Shown: positions 24,712-33,655 of the stretch, piece after piece
Layout of the letters: each line of letters starts with the position of its first letter
Numbering within the stretch: the stretch's first letter is position 1
NCBI RefSeq assembly: GCF_022009635.1
Contig: NZ_CP091716.1
Coordinates: 1,627,001-1,691,000 of the forward strand
DNA: 64,000 nucleotides
Reading direction: 5' to 3'
Source of the DNA: Variovorax paradoxus
GTDB lineage: Bacteria > Pseudomonadota > Gammaproteobacteria > Burkholderiales > Burkholderiaceae_C
The notes under the pieces: generated by a model
Seen by the model: only the letters and a program-made list of their open reading frames with translations
What the model was told of the DNA's origin: nothing
Database searches by the model: none
Position numbers and translations under genes: made by a program

Positions 24712-25325
24712 GGTCTTTCTCCTGACGAAAAGGGTTTGCTGTTCAAACCGCACACCGGATTCCTAGATTCGGAGCCCAGCCTTTCGGCTGTTCTGTGCGG
24801 TTGGCACGAGGAACCCGGTTGGCCCTGTTGCCACCGTCTTTCCTGAGTTCATCGCCCGCGGCCAAAGGAGCGCGCGGACGGGGGCCGTCAAGGAAACAAG
24901 CGCAGGGTTGGTGCGGCCCGCAGCGCAGCGAGGACACGGCCCTGCGCGCCTTGACGGCACACGGGAGCGGGCTACGGTCGCGGAGAAGGTGATGAAGTCA
25001 GGGGAGACGGCTGGACATGGCAACGGCCGTCCCTGTGTGCCGAACCGCACGCAAGCGAAGCGCGCAGGCCCGGATCGAGGAATCCGGGCCGAAGGCGTCA
25101 GCCGAGCGGAGCGAGGGAACGATGGAAGCCCGCCAGGGGCGAAACCCCGCAGGGGGTTCGATGCGTAGCACGACAGCGCGACCGGCCATCTCCCACGGGG
25201 CCGGGGACGCCCGGGTTGCATTGGCGTGGGTACCTCAGAGCCGGTTCATCGACAGTCGCTCGGGTACCGACAAATCCGGCAAGGTTCAATACGCTGTGAA
25301 GCGTCTAAAACATCAAGGACAGACT
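24712..25325. other. Structured non-coding element A
   Basis: 614 bp between divergent genes. Nested inverted repeats form a long stem: GCCGTCAAGG at 24884-24893 pairs with 24949-24958, and inside it GCGCAGGG at 24900-24907 pairs with 24940-24947. Further on, AGCGCGCAGGCCC at 25059-25071 begins a hairpin (GGCCCGGA / TCCGGGCC, 25068-25090). A related element, B, lies at 26683-27154. An open frame crosses it on the plus strand but looks non-coding before 25326. Confidence 0.5.
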
Positions 25326-26135
25326 GTGAGTTCGTCTCAAGCCATGAATCCGCAGCAAGTCTGCGAAAACCTCCTCCTGGAGGGGAAGCGGTACAACATC
25401 GAGCACCACATCCTGCGCAGCGAGAACGCGGTCGCGGATCGACTGCTGGCGCGTGGCGTCGAATTGAAAGACGCCTACGATGAATTGCACGGAAAGCTCC
25501 ATGCCCACCCGCCAGCGCTCCAAGTTTTTCTTGGCCTCGTGTTGAGCACCGCTGCTTTCTGGAATCCACAGAAGATGCAGAAGGCACGCACCGCGCGTAA
25601 TGATCTCGCCAACGTCAATCAGCAAATCGCGCGGAAGGCGGCCGAGTTGGCGGAGCTTCTGGATCATCGCTCCGATCTGCACAACACCTCGGGTTTCAGC
25701 AGCGAAACCCACTATCACGTTGGAGACGTGATTGAGGCGGCATCCCGGAACAACTACCTGTTCCAGTCATACGTACAGGAGAAGCTGGATGCCCTCCGGG
25801 GCCAGTTCGATCTGAAGTATTGGCCCTCGTTGGGCGACTTCATGCGCGAACTGGCATCGGATGCCGAAAAGGCGGAGATGGCGGCCACAGACCCGCTGAC
25901 GGCCGCCGCCACTGCGGCGACACGTCCCTCCAAGGCCGACGTCTTCAAGGCACTGTTCGCCTCCATCGAGGAAAACAGCGCGGAGAACTACGGCCAACTG
26001 CCGAGGGCGTTCAAGCTCACCGACCGGACACTGGCCTCATTGGCGAACTGTGCCTTGGATCTCGGCCCTGACGAGCTAGTGGACGAAGCCTACGTGAAGC
26101 GCCTCCGTCAGCGTGAGCGCAACGGAACCGAGTAA
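25326..26135 (+). CDS. Hypothetical ICE protein
   Basis: A 269-residue protein not assigned to a family. It has a short hydrophobic segment (PPALQVFLGLVLSTAAFW, about residues 65-82) that could be a single membrane helix, followed by a long charged helix (KMQKARTARNDLANVNQQIARKAAELAELLDH) suggestive of a coiled coil, and a C-terminal domain rich in Asp and Glu. The GTG at 25326 is chosen because AAGGA lies six bases upstream; ATG 25344 is the alternative. It is convergent with radC. Function unknown. Confidence 0.6.
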   Translation: MSSSQAMNPQQVCENLLLEGKRYNIEHHILRSENAVADRLLARGVELKDAYDELHGKLHAHPPALQVFLGLVLSTAAFWNPQKMQKARTARNDLANVNQQIARKAAELAELLDHRSDLHNTSGFSSETHYHVGDVIEAASRNNYLFQSYVQEKLDALRGQFDLKYWPSLGDFMRELASDAEKAEMAATDPLTAAATAATRPSKADVFKALFASIEENSAENYGQLPRAFKLTDRTLASLANCALDLGPDELVDEAYVKRLRQRERNGTE

Positions 26136-26145
26136 CACGGCGCAG

Positions 26146-26169
26146 CAAAAAGGGGGCCGAAGCCCCCTT
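26146..26169 (-). terminator. Rho-independent terminator of radC
   Basis: On the minus strand an 8-bp stem (AAGGGGGC / GCCCCCTT, loop TTCG) is followed by TTTTTGC. It begins four bases after the radC stop and lies between convergent genes. Confidence 0.8.
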
Positions 26170-26172
26170 GGG

Positions 26173-26682
26173 CTAGATCAGGCCACGTTCGGCAAACGAT
26201 GTGGTGTCGGTGCCCGCGACGATGACGTGATCCAGCATGCGCACGTCCACCAGCCCCAGTGCCTCCTTGAGCCGCTGGGTCAGTGCCCTGTCGGCCCCGC
26301 TCGGCTCGGGATTGCCGCTCGGGTGGTTGTGCGAAACGATGACCGCCGCCGCATTGAGCCGCAGCGCCTCCTTGACCAGCTCGCGCGGATACACCGATGC
26401 ACCGTCGATGGTGCCTCGGAACATCTCGGCGTACTCGATCAGCCGATGTTGCGTGTCCATGAACAACACCGCGAACACCTCATGCTCGAAGCCGGCCAGC
26501 TTGGCGCGCAGGTACTCCTTTACCGCTGCCGGCGACGTGAACGACGTACCGCGTTGCATCTTGCGCTCGATGGCCTGGCGCGCGGCCTCCAGAATCTGCT
26601 CGGCCGTCGCCAGCAGGTAGCGGCCCTGCGCGTCACGCACCATCAACGAGGAATCGAACGAGGAAAAGGACAGTTGCGACAT
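26173..26682 (-). CDS. radC: RadC-like JAB-domain protein
   Basis: A 169-residue RadC-family protein with the JAMM metal motif SHNHPSGNPEPSGAD (H-x-H...D) and the preceding FMDTQHRLIEYAEMFRGTIDGASVYPREL. It lacks the N-terminal helix-hairpin-helix of full-length chromosomal RadC, as is usual for ICE and prophage copies. The biochemical role is unproven; a metalloprotease or nucleic-acid-linked role has been proposed for the family. It marks one border of the int-radC cargo site of Tn4371-like elements. ATG 26682. Confidence 0.88.
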   Translation of the reverse strand: MSQLSFSSFDSSLMVRDAQGRYLLATAEQILEAARQAIERKMQRGTSFTSPAAVKEYLRAKLAGFEHEVFAVLFMDTQHRLIEYAEMFRGTIDGASVYPRELVKEALRLNAAAVIVSHNHPSGNPEPSGADRALTQRLKEALGLVDVRMLDHVIVAGTDTTSFAERGLI

Positions 26683-27154
26683 GATCGTGCTCCGGTTGCT
26701 CGGGCGGAATTGCCCGGAACCGTGGCGAGCACGGCGCAGCGCAAGCAGTCAGGGGTCAAGGACGGCCACGGGCCGCAAGCGTGCAAGCACGCGCAGCCCT
26801 TGACGGCGAGAACGCCGTGATACGGTGAAGGGAACAGCAAGACCGCCTACACCCCGCCTACACCCCGCCTACACCCCGCCTACACCCCGCCTACTGCACG
26901 CCCTCGCGCTTTTGGGGCAAGCGGAGCGCGCAGGCCCACAAGGGCTGAAGGTGTCAGGGATCAAAGCCGCATGGCCGCGACTCGGGACGAGGCGCGGGGC
27001 GCAGCCCGCGAGTCCGACGGCGGAACGCCGGGACGTTACCCAGTTCCGGCATGCTGCCAAACGTCTGCCCAGCGGAACACACCTTGTAACATGCATGTAC
27101 TTTGCGGTGGGCCGGCATTCGTGCGGCGCTCCTAGAAATAAGACGAGGGCCTTT
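26683..27154. other. Structured non-coding element B
   Basis: 472 bp between divergent radC and the Gabija-type nuclease gene. It repeats the architecture of element A: GTCAAGG (26755-26761) pairs with CCTTGAC (26798-26804) around an inner hairpin CGTGC-AA-GCACG (26780-26791), and the 13-mer AGCGCGCAGGCCC recurs at 26925-26937. An 11-bp tandem repeat interrupts it at 26844-26894. No coding frame is convincing; the promoter of the nuclease operon should lie here. Confidence 0.5.
26844..26894 (+). repeat. 11-bp tandem repeat, 4.6 copies
   Basis: Perfect head-to-tail copies of CGCCTACACCC start at 26844, 26855, 26866 and 26877, followed by a partial copy CGCCTAC at 26888. Such a perfect short array is prone to slippage. 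It lies about 260 bp upstream of the Gabija-type nuclease gene. Confidence 0.9.
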
Positions 27155-29293
27155 ATGCACATCTCCAAGCTCAGCCTGGTCAACTACAGAAACTTTGCCA
27201 ACACCAAGCTCCTGTTTCAAAAGGGCATCAACACCATCATTGGCGAAAACGGATCAGGTAAAACGAATCTGTTCCGAGCAATCAGGCTGCTGCTCGATGA
27301 CAACATGATCCGATCCGCCTACCGATTGGAATCAACAGACTTTCATAGAGGTCTAGGAAGGTGGCAAGGGCATTGGATCATCATCAGCCTTGAGTTCGAG
27401 GAGATCTCGGCTGATGAAGCAGTCCAGGCCTTGTTCAGGCATGGGACGGGCGGCATCGACGATGAGGCAATCGGCAAAGCCACCTACAACCTCATCTTTC
27501 GCCCAAAGAAAGAGATCAGGCTTCGCCTCTCTCAATTGGACGATGGCGATCACGCTGGTCTCGCTGCGATCCTGAACGCTGTCACGCTGGACGACTACGA
27601 AACCATCTTCACGGGCCGAAGCGACGCTGACTTCAACGACGAGGCCATCTACAAGGAGGTGGTCGGTGACTTCGAGAAGGCCAGGTTCAACGAAGAAATT
27701 GAGTTTCCCGCTATCGGTGCCAAGATTCCGAGTGTGCTGTCCGTGTCCAAGGAGATTTCCTTCACCTTCGTTCAGGCACTTCGAGACGTTGTATCGGAGT
27801 TTCACAACAACAGGACCAATCCACTTTTGTCGCTGCTCAAGGGAAAGAGCGGCGATATAGATCCAGTGGCATTCCAGCTCATCACCGATGGGGTGAAGGC
27901 TTTGAATGATTCGATCGAGGCGTTGCCGGACGTGCAGGTCGTCCGGACCGACATCAGGGACACCATCAAGGATGCGGCGGGCGAGGCGTACTCCCCCTCA
28001 TCCCTGTCGATCAAGTCCGATCTGCCTGACGAAGCTGACAAACTGTTCCAGTCGCTCAAGCTCTTTGTCGGCGAGTCGGGAGAAGGCCACGAGGGGCCGA
28101 TCCATGAGTTGAGCCTGGGTGGCGCGAACCTAATCTTCCTCACCTTGAAACTGCTGGAATTCAAGTATCAGAAAGCCAAGCAGTCGATCGCCAACTTCTT
28201 GTTGATCGAAGAGCCAGAGGCCCACATCCATACACACATTCAAAAGACGCTGTTCGACCGGCTTCAGTACGACGACACCCAGATCATCTACTCGACCCAT
28301 TCGACGCATATCTCAGAGGTCAGCAACGTTCAGAACGTAAATATTCTTGGCCGGGAGCGTGATCGATGCGAGGCCTACCAACCGTCCTCGGGCCTGGGAC
28401 CAGAAGAGATCGGCAACATCCAACGCTACCTGGATGCAGTTCGCAGCAACCTGTTGTTTGCCAAGAGTGTCGTTCTGGTAGAGGGCGATGCCGAAGAAAT
28501 CCTGATCCCGATTCTGGTCAAGAAGGTGCTGGGCATCAGTCTGGATGAACTCGGAATCAGTTTGATCAACATCCGAAGCACTGGCTTCCAGAACGTAGCC
28601 GTTCTTTTCCACGATGACCGAATCCGAAAGCGATGCAGCATCGTCACCGATCTCGACAAGTCCATCATTGACACAACGCCCGTAGCGGGCGACCCCGAGG
28701 GGGTGCTTCGGCGCAAGAAAAAGTACCGAGCCTCTCAGGAAAGTGGAATCGCCAGGAAAGTGCTTCTGGATGAGTCGTTCAAAGACAATCCATGGGTTTC
28801 GCCATTCTTTGCACCGCACACCTTCGAGGTTGATTTCGTTGCTGCTGGAAATGCGAACAAAGTGGTTGGCATCCTCCCTGATATCTACAAAGACGCGCCA
28901 ACCATCGCAACCGCCAAAGCAGAGCTTGAGTCACCGGACATCGCCCTGTACGGCCAGCGCGTGCTGACCATGGCAGGCAACCACGGTAAAGGGTGGTTCG
29001 CCATCTTGCTGGGGAAGAAGATCGATCCGCAAACAGCCATCCCGTCGTACATCCTTGATGCCATCGCCTTCGCGCACCCAGTAGTCACAAAGGAGGTCTG
29101 GTTCAATGTGCTGAGCTATCGCGTCAACTACATCGATGCGGAGAATCTCTTCATTGCATCGGCGGTATTTGATGGATTCAGGGCTAAATTGCTGGCCTTC
29201 AGAAAGGGAGACATCGATTTCGTTGGCATCAGGAACGAAATGCTGGCCACCTTCCCCGACGATCGCATCAACGACGTCCTCAAGGTCTTCTAG
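27155..29293 (+). CDS. gajA: Gabija-type GajA: OLD-family ATPase/TOPRIM nuclease
   Basis: A 712-residue protein. The N-terminal ABC/SMC-like ATPase has Walker A IIGENGSGKTNLF (28-40) and Walker B FLLIEEPEAHIHT (about 346-358), with the LSLGGANL signature before it. The C-terminal TOPRIM nuclease shows VVLVEGDAEEILIP (about 438-451) and the DxD-type VTDLDKS (about 496). This is the class 2 OLD layout, paired with a UvrD-like helicase two bases downstream, which defines the Gabija anti-phage system. GajA nicks DNA when nucleotide levels drop during infection. It is longer than the founding GajA (578 residues, from memory). ATG 27155 matches the family start; upstream codons are non-coding-like. 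Confidence 0.82.
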   Translation: MHISKLSLVNYRNFANTKLLFQKGINTIIGENGSGKTNLFRAIRLLLDDNMIRSAYRLESTDFHRGLGRWQGHWIIISLEFEEISADEAVQALFRHGTGGIDDEAIGKATYNLIFRPKKEIRLRLSQLDDGDHAGLAAILNAVTLDDYETIFTGRSDADFNDEAIYKEVVGDFEKARFNEEIEFPAIGAKIPSVLSVSKEISFTFVQALRDVVSEFHNNRTNPLLSLLKGKSGDIDPVAFQLITDGVKALNDSIEALPDVQVVRTDIRDTIKDAAGEAYSPSSLSIKSDLPDEADKLFQSLKLFVGESGEGHEGPIHELSLGGANLIFLTLKLLEFKYQKAKQSIANFLLIEEPEAHIHTHIQKTLFDRLQYDDTQIIYSTHSTHISEVSNVQNVNILGRERDRCEAYQPSSGLGPEEIGNIQRYLDAVRSNLLFAKSVVLVEGDAEEILIPILVKKVLGISLDELGISLINIRSTGFQNVAVLFHDDRIRKRCSIVTDLDKSIIDTTPVAGDPEGVLRRKKKYRASQESGIARKVLLDESFKDNPWVSPFFAPHTFEVDFVAAGNANKVVGILPDIYKDAPTIATAKAELESPDIALYGQRVLTMAGNHGKGWFAILLGKKIDPQTAIPSYILDAIAFAHPVVTKEVWFNVLSYRVNYIDAENLFIASAVFDGFRAKLLAFRKGDIDFVGIRNEMLATFPDDRINDVLKVF

Positions 29294-29295
29294 CC

Positions 29296-31095
29296 ATGTT
29301 CACGTGGGACAAGGATGATCTGAATCCGGAGCAGGAAGCTGCCATTCTGGAGCCTGGAAGTGTTTTCCTCATCGCATGCCCTGGCAGCGGAAAGACCCGC
29401 ACGCTTACCTACAAGATCGCCTATGAGTTGTCCAGACTGAAATCGAACAAGCAGTTCGTTGTTGCGATCACGTATACGCACCGTGCGGCCGACGAAATCC
29501 ATGAGCGTATTGAGGGCCTTGGGGTGGACACATCCCGACTATGGATAGGCACGATTCACTCATTCTGTCTTGAATGGATACTGAAGCCCTACGGCATCTA
29601 TCACGAGGCATTGGAGCGGGGCTACCGCGTGATCGATCAGCATGAGCGCGAGAAGATTTTGGAGACTCTGTGCAAGCCTTACCAGAAGCCAAAGATAACT
29701 TTCTGGGATTGCGAGTTTTATTTTACCGAAACTGGCTATGTGCTTTCCTGTCCACAAGCGTGGAAACACACCGGCCTGCACGCCATATTGGGACAGTATT
29801 TCGAGAAGCTGCAGGAAAGCCGGCAGATAGACTTCGAACTCATTCTCTACTATGCGTATCAACTGATCGTCAGCCGTCCTGCGATCAGCGTCCTTCTAGG
29901 GCAGCTATTCTCTTTCGTGCTGATCGACGAGTATCAGGACACCAAGCGAATTCAGTACTCGATTGTCACGGCCATCTTGAAAGCTGGTCAAGGTGCCACA
30001 AAAGCCTTCATCGTCGGTGATCCGAATCAGGCAATTTACCAGTCGCTCGGGGGATACCCGATTGCCTTCGAGGATTTCAGGGCGATGGCTGGCATTGACC
30101 TGAAGAAGCTCGAACTGTCGAAGAACTACCGTTCCTCTGAGCGCATCATCGACTACTTCGGAAACTACAACGTCCACGACACGTGCATTGAAGCTGCATC
30201 CGACGAAAAATCTTATCCGAGTCTTGTTTCGTTCGATGCCACGGTGAACAAGACAGGCTTGGAAGCCGAGTTGATCCGGCTCATCCGTTTCAACATCGAG
30301 ACTGTCGGTATCGCGCCTCACGAGGTGTGCGTACTTGCACCTCAGTGGACGCACCTTGCCAGCATGACACGCCGTCTGTGCGCGAGCATGCCCGAGTATT
30401 CGTTCGATGGCCCGGGGATGGTTCCGTTTGCGCGTGACACTGAGAATTTTTGGTACAGGCTTTCCAAGATCGCACTTACCCAGGCATCGCCGGGAATGTA
30501 TGTGCGCAGACTTCGTTGGGCCGGTGAAATCCTTACTGACCTGGAGGCGGCTGGCGTCAGCGTATCCAAGCTCACTCGGAAGTCGTTGTTGAGAGAATGC
30601 AATGCGATCAAGATTGATGAGACGGATGGGCTCACCTACCTCAGCACATTCTTCGAGAGGCTGTTTTCAAGTTTGGCCATCGATTTTCGACTCTTCACCA
30701 CCCTTCGGGAGCATCACACTGCGTTCTTCGACAGTTCGCAAGCGCGGGTTGCCCGATTGAAAAGTGAGGGAAGCGAATTCATCGGAGACATCGGAACCTT
30801 CAGGAAGGTTTTTCAGAGCCGGACGGGCATCACTATCTCAACGATCCACGGCGTGAAGGGGGCAGAGTTCGATGTGGTGATCGCCTATGCCTTGCTGGAG
30901 GACATGGTGCCGCACTTCAATGATCCGAACGGTCAGGAAAGTGCCATGAAACTCCTTTATGTCATTGGCTCGCGAGCGAGGAAGAACTTGCACCTGATCT
31001 CGGAACGGGGTCGTATTCGCCAGTATTCTGGCGACGAGTACCAAGTGACGCGAAAGCTCGCCGCATGTAGTTTTGGTTACGATCAAGTTCCATAG
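29296..31095 (+). CDS. gajB: Gabija-type GajB: UvrD-like helicase
   Basis: A 599-residue superfamily 1 helicase. Motif I is ACPGSGKTRT (27-36), motif II VLIDEYQDT (about 209-217), motif III IVGDPNQAIYQ, and motif V-like TIHGVKGAEFDVV (about 515-527). A short 2-nt spacing to gajA and the shared direction show one operon. In Gabija, GajB binds GajA and hydrolyses nucleotides to release its nuclease activity. All core helicase motifs are intact. Base composition of the pair (lower GC than the backbone) suggests separate acquisition. Confidence 0.85.
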   Translation: MFTWDKDDLNPEQEAAILEPGSVFLIACPGSGKTRTLTYKIAYELSRLKSNKQFVVAITYTHRAADEIHERIEGLGVDTSRLWIGTIHSFCLEWILKPYGIYHEALERGYRVIDQHEREKILETLCKPYQKPKITFWDCEFYFTETGYVLSCPQAWKHTGLHAILGQYFEKLQESRQIDFELILYYAYQLIVSRPAISVLLGQLFSFVLIDEYQDTKRIQYSIVTAILKAGQGATKAFIVGDPNQAIYQSLGGYPIAFEDFRAMAGIDLKKLELSKNYRSSERIIDYFGNYNVHDTCIEAASDEKSYPSLVSFDATVNKTGLEAELIRLIRFNIETVGIAPHEVCVLAPQWTHLASMTRRLCASMPEYSFDGPGMVPFARDTENFWYRLSKIALTQASPGMYVRRLRWAGEILTDLEAAGVSVSKLTRKSLLRECNAIKIDETDGLTYLSTFFERLFSSLAIDFRLFTTLREHHTAFFDSSQARVARLKSEGSEFIGDIGTFRKVFQSRTGITISTIHGVKGAEFDVVIAYALLEDMVPHFNDPNGQESAMKLLYVIGSRARKNLHLISERGRIRQYSGDEYQVTRKLAACSFGYDQVP

Positions 31096-31124
31096 AACTT
31101 AGGATCGATGCTGCAGACGCCCGG

Positions 31125-32276
31125 TTACTGCGGGGGTTTCTTGAGCTGCTTCGAGGTGCGCGATTCCAGCAAGCGCCGCGTAGCCTCCAGTTCCTTCTGC
31201 AACAGTTCGGCATCCGGCAGCACGGTACGGTAGTTCGCCGCCATCACCTTCGACGGCAAGCCTTCCAAGGCGTACCGCGCTAGGGCGTGGCCCTTGTCGG
31301 CGCACAGGATCAACCCCACCGGCGGGTTTTCATCGGAATAGGCCCAATGCTCCTTGGCATAGTTGCAGTACATGAGCATCTGGCCTACGTCCGCATGGGA
31401 CAGGCTGCCCAGCTTCAAGTCGATGATGACCAGGCAGCGCAGCCGCCGGTGGAAAAACAGAAGATCCACTCGATACCACGTCTGGTCGATGCGCAAGCGA
31501 CGTTGCCGGCCGACGAAGGTGAATCCTTCGCCCAGCTCAAGCAAGAAATCCTCTAACCGCTGGATCAGCGCGGCCTCCAGATCGGATTCCGAGTACTCGT
31601 CTTTGAGGTTCAGGAACTCCAGTACATAAGGGTCTTTGATTGCATCGTCAGGCCTGACGGCATCCTCGGGCGTCGGCGCAGCCCCTTTGACCAGCATCGC
31701 CGCCTTGTCCTTGGACAAGGCCGTGCGCTCGTAGAACTGGCTACTGATCTGCCGGTCAAGCTGGCGCACGCTCCAGCCGCCGCGCAGCGCCTCGGCCTCG
31801 TAGAAGCTGCGGGCGTGGTCGTCCTTGATCGCCAGCAGCCGCACGTAGGCCGACCATGGCAATGGGAACACCTGGGCTAGTTCGTCCAACAGTGAAGGCC
31901 ACCCCTGCATCAGCAGGGAGCGCCCTGGTGACGGCGCGGCAGAAGATTCGCTAGACACTGTCTGGCGAATTGGCCAGGTCAGGAAAAACGACCGCATCTG
32001 CTGCAAGTTCGGGCGGCTGAACCCGCGCCCGAACTGGGCGGTTAGGTCGGCCGACAGCCGCTCGATCAACTGCTCGCCGTACCCCGCACGGCGCTTGCCT
32101 TGCTGCTCGGCTTCCACGATGCGCCGGCCAATCTCCCAATAGCTGGCTGTCATCAGCGCATTGACGCTGCGCGCGGTCGCACGGCGGGCAGCATCGAGCA
32201 CTTCCACGATCCCGCCGTGGATGCCGGCATAGCCGGCTGGGGATTTCCCCGCCACCGTCAGCGTTTTATTGGTCAT
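31125..32276 (-). CDS. YhcG/DUF1016-family PD-(D/E)XK nuclease
   Basis: A 383-residue protein of the YhcG family. The N-terminal DUF1016 helical domain (ATARSVNALMTASYWEIGRRIVEAEQQG, then LIERLSADLTAQFGRGFSRPNLQQMR) is followed by the nuclease core YRVDLLFFHRRLRCLVIIDLKLG, with the D-x(n)-DLK residues of PD-(D/E)XK enzymes in place. Members are common on mobile elements and often in defence islands or fused to restriction genes. It overlaps the integrase stop by 4 nt, so it is cotranscribed with int rather than with the Gabija pair, with which it is convergent. Confidence 0.88.
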   Translation of the reverse strand: MTNKTLTVAGKSPAGYAGIHGGIVEVLDAARRATARSVNALMTASYWEIGRRIVEAEQQGKRRAGYGEQLIERLSADLTAQFGRGFSRPNLQQMRSFFLTWPIRQTVSSESSAAPSPGRSLLMQGWPSLLDELAQVFPLPWSAYVRLLAIKDDHARSFYEAEALRGGWSVRQLDRQISSQFYERTALSKDKAAMLVKGAAPTPEDAVRPDDAIKDPYVLEFLNLKDEYSESDLEAALIQRLEDFLLELGEGFTFVGRQRRLRIDQTWYRVDLLFFHRRLRCLVIIDLKLGSLSHADVGQMLMYCNYAKEHWAYSDENPPVGLILCADKGHALARYALEGLPSKVMAANYRTVLPDAELLQKELEATRRLLESRTSKQLKKPPQ

Positions 32277-33472
32277 GCCGTGGCCTCCGCAGGGCGGGAT
32301 GCGCCGGTGATCGTCTTGCGCCGGTTCGCCACCAGTTCGGCCGCCTTGCGCACCGGGTCATCCTCGGTGTGGACGTAGCGCATGAACATCGCCACGGTCT
32401 TGTGCGCGGTCAGCGCCATGCCGACCTTGACCGGGATGCCCGAGTTGGCAATGTCGGTGGCCGAGCGGTGACGGATGCCGTGCGTGCCTACATGCGCCGC
32501 GCCCGCTGCCTTGAGCGCACGGCTCCAGCCGTTGTAATACTCGCCCGTGGTCAGGTGCTGGCCGGGATGGTTCGGGGATGGCAGCACATACGGGCAATCG
32601 TCCCGGCGCGGTGCTGCCGAAAGCAGCCGATAGGCTTCCTCGCTCATGGGCTTGGACATGCCGCCGGTCTTGCTGTCGGGCCAGACGACGCGCCGGTTCT
32701 CGAAGTCCACCCAATCCCATTGGAGCGTGACGATTTCGCCGCGACGGCCGGCGAACTCGAATTGGAGCCGGATCGCCAGCGGGATGACGTAGCTCTCCAG
32801 TCCCTCGGCCTCCAGATGCTCAAGATGACGGAACAGCTTGCCCATGTCCTCGTCGCTGATGAGGTGGGTGGCCTTGCCGTTGGGGAACATCGGGACATGC
32901 CGGCACGGATTGGTGCCGTCGGGCCGGTAGCCCCACACCTCGGCCAGATTGAACATCCGGCGCATGACGCTGAACGTGCGGTTCGCGTCGGCCGGCTTGT
33001 GGGTCATCTTCTTCATCATCCCGGCCACGTCCGGGCGCTTCACGTCCTGAACCTTCATCCGGCCGATCATCGGGACGATGTTGCGGTCGATGACGCTCTG
33101 ATAGCCTTCCTGGGTGCTGGGCTTGTTGCGCAGCTTGGAGTAGTCCTCCATGAACTTCGTGCAAAGCTCTTTGACCGTGGGCGCTTTGCGCGCCTGCGCC
33201 TTGTCTGCGGCCGGGTCGCCGCCCCGGCGCACCTGGGCCAGCCATTCCTGAGCCAGCGAGCGGGCCTGTTCGACGGTCAGTTCCCCGTACTGACCCAAGG
33301 CGGGCTTGCGGCGCTCGCCGGCGTTCGTCCGGTACTGGAGCATGAACACCTTGCGGCCCGATGGGGTAATCTTGCATAAGAAGCCGGGCACCAGGGTATC
33401 CCTGAGTTCGACAGCCTGCGCCTGGGGTTGTGCCGCATCGACTGCGGACTTGGTGAGCTTGATCTTTGCCAT
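32273..33472 (-). CDS. int: ICE tyrosine integrase (DUF4102 type)
   Basis: A 399-residue site-specific recombinase. It has an N-terminal arm-binding DUF4102 domain (VDAAQPQAQAVELRDTLVPGFLCKITPSGRKVF), a SAM-like core-binding domain, and the catalytic domain with Arg in FAGRRGEIVTLQW, HGIRHR box II and the nucleophile Tyr in MFMRYVH. Tn4371-like elements carry an integrase of this kind at one end, reading away from the att site. The start ATG 33472 has GAGGAG at good spacing. It lies 176 bp from the att-like octamer at 33648. The downstream nuclease gene is coupled to it. Confidence 0.92.
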   Translation of the reverse strand: MAKIKLTKSAVDAAQPQAQAVELRDTLVPGFLCKITPSGRKVFMLQYRTNAGERRKPALGQYGELTVEQARSLAQEWLAQVRRGGDPAADKAQARKAPTVKELCTKFMEDYSKLRNKPSTQEGYQSVIDRNIVPMIGRMKVQDVKRPDVAGMMKKMTHKPADANRTFSVMRRMFNLAEVWGYRPDGTNPCRHVPMFPNGKATHLISDEDMGKLFRHLEHLEAEGLESYVIPLAIRLQFEFAGRRGEIVTLQWDWVDFENRRVVWPDSKTGGMSKPMSEEAYRLLSAAPRRDDCPYVLPSPNHPGQHLTTGEYYNGWSRALKAAGAAHVGTHGIRHRSATDIANSGIPVKVGMALTAHKTVAMFMRYVHTEDDPVRKAAELVANRRKTITGASRPAEATA

Positions 33473-33647
33473 GATGACTCCTCGGAAAGACCCGATTCCC
33501 AAGAGCCTCATAGGGGCCACCAGCAGGGAAGTTGGGTCAGGTTTCGGAAAGCACCGGCATATGTTGAACTCGCCTAAGTTATTGATAAACCTGCTGTATC
33601 GAGCTTTGGCGTAGTCCAGCGAAGTTCGGTGCTGGAGTCATCGTGAA
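33473..33647. other. ICE end between int and att
   Basis: 175 bp that should hold the int promoter and the arm-type binding sites of the integrase. A relatively AT-rich patch (33560-33600) is visible. No exact internal repeats were noticed. Confidence 0.4.
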
Positions 33648-33655
33648 ATGAAAAA
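33648..33655 (-). other. ICE attachment core (attL/attR)
   Basis: The octamer TTTTTCAT (ATGAAAAA on the plus strand) is the core reported for Tn4371-like ICEs, recalled from the literature. It lies 176 bp beyond the integrase start and exactly at the change from ICE to chromosomal genes. It forms part of the T-tract of the opgH terminator. The matching copy at the other ICE end is outside the window. Confidence 0.75.

Noticed and set aside
25017..25325. N-terminal extension of the unknown ICE protein
   Set aside because: The region has strong hairpins shared with element B and no good ribosome site; the GTG at 25326 has one.
26844..26894. CRISPR array
   Set aside because: The units are 11 bp, head-to-tail and without spacers, so it is a simple tandem repeat.
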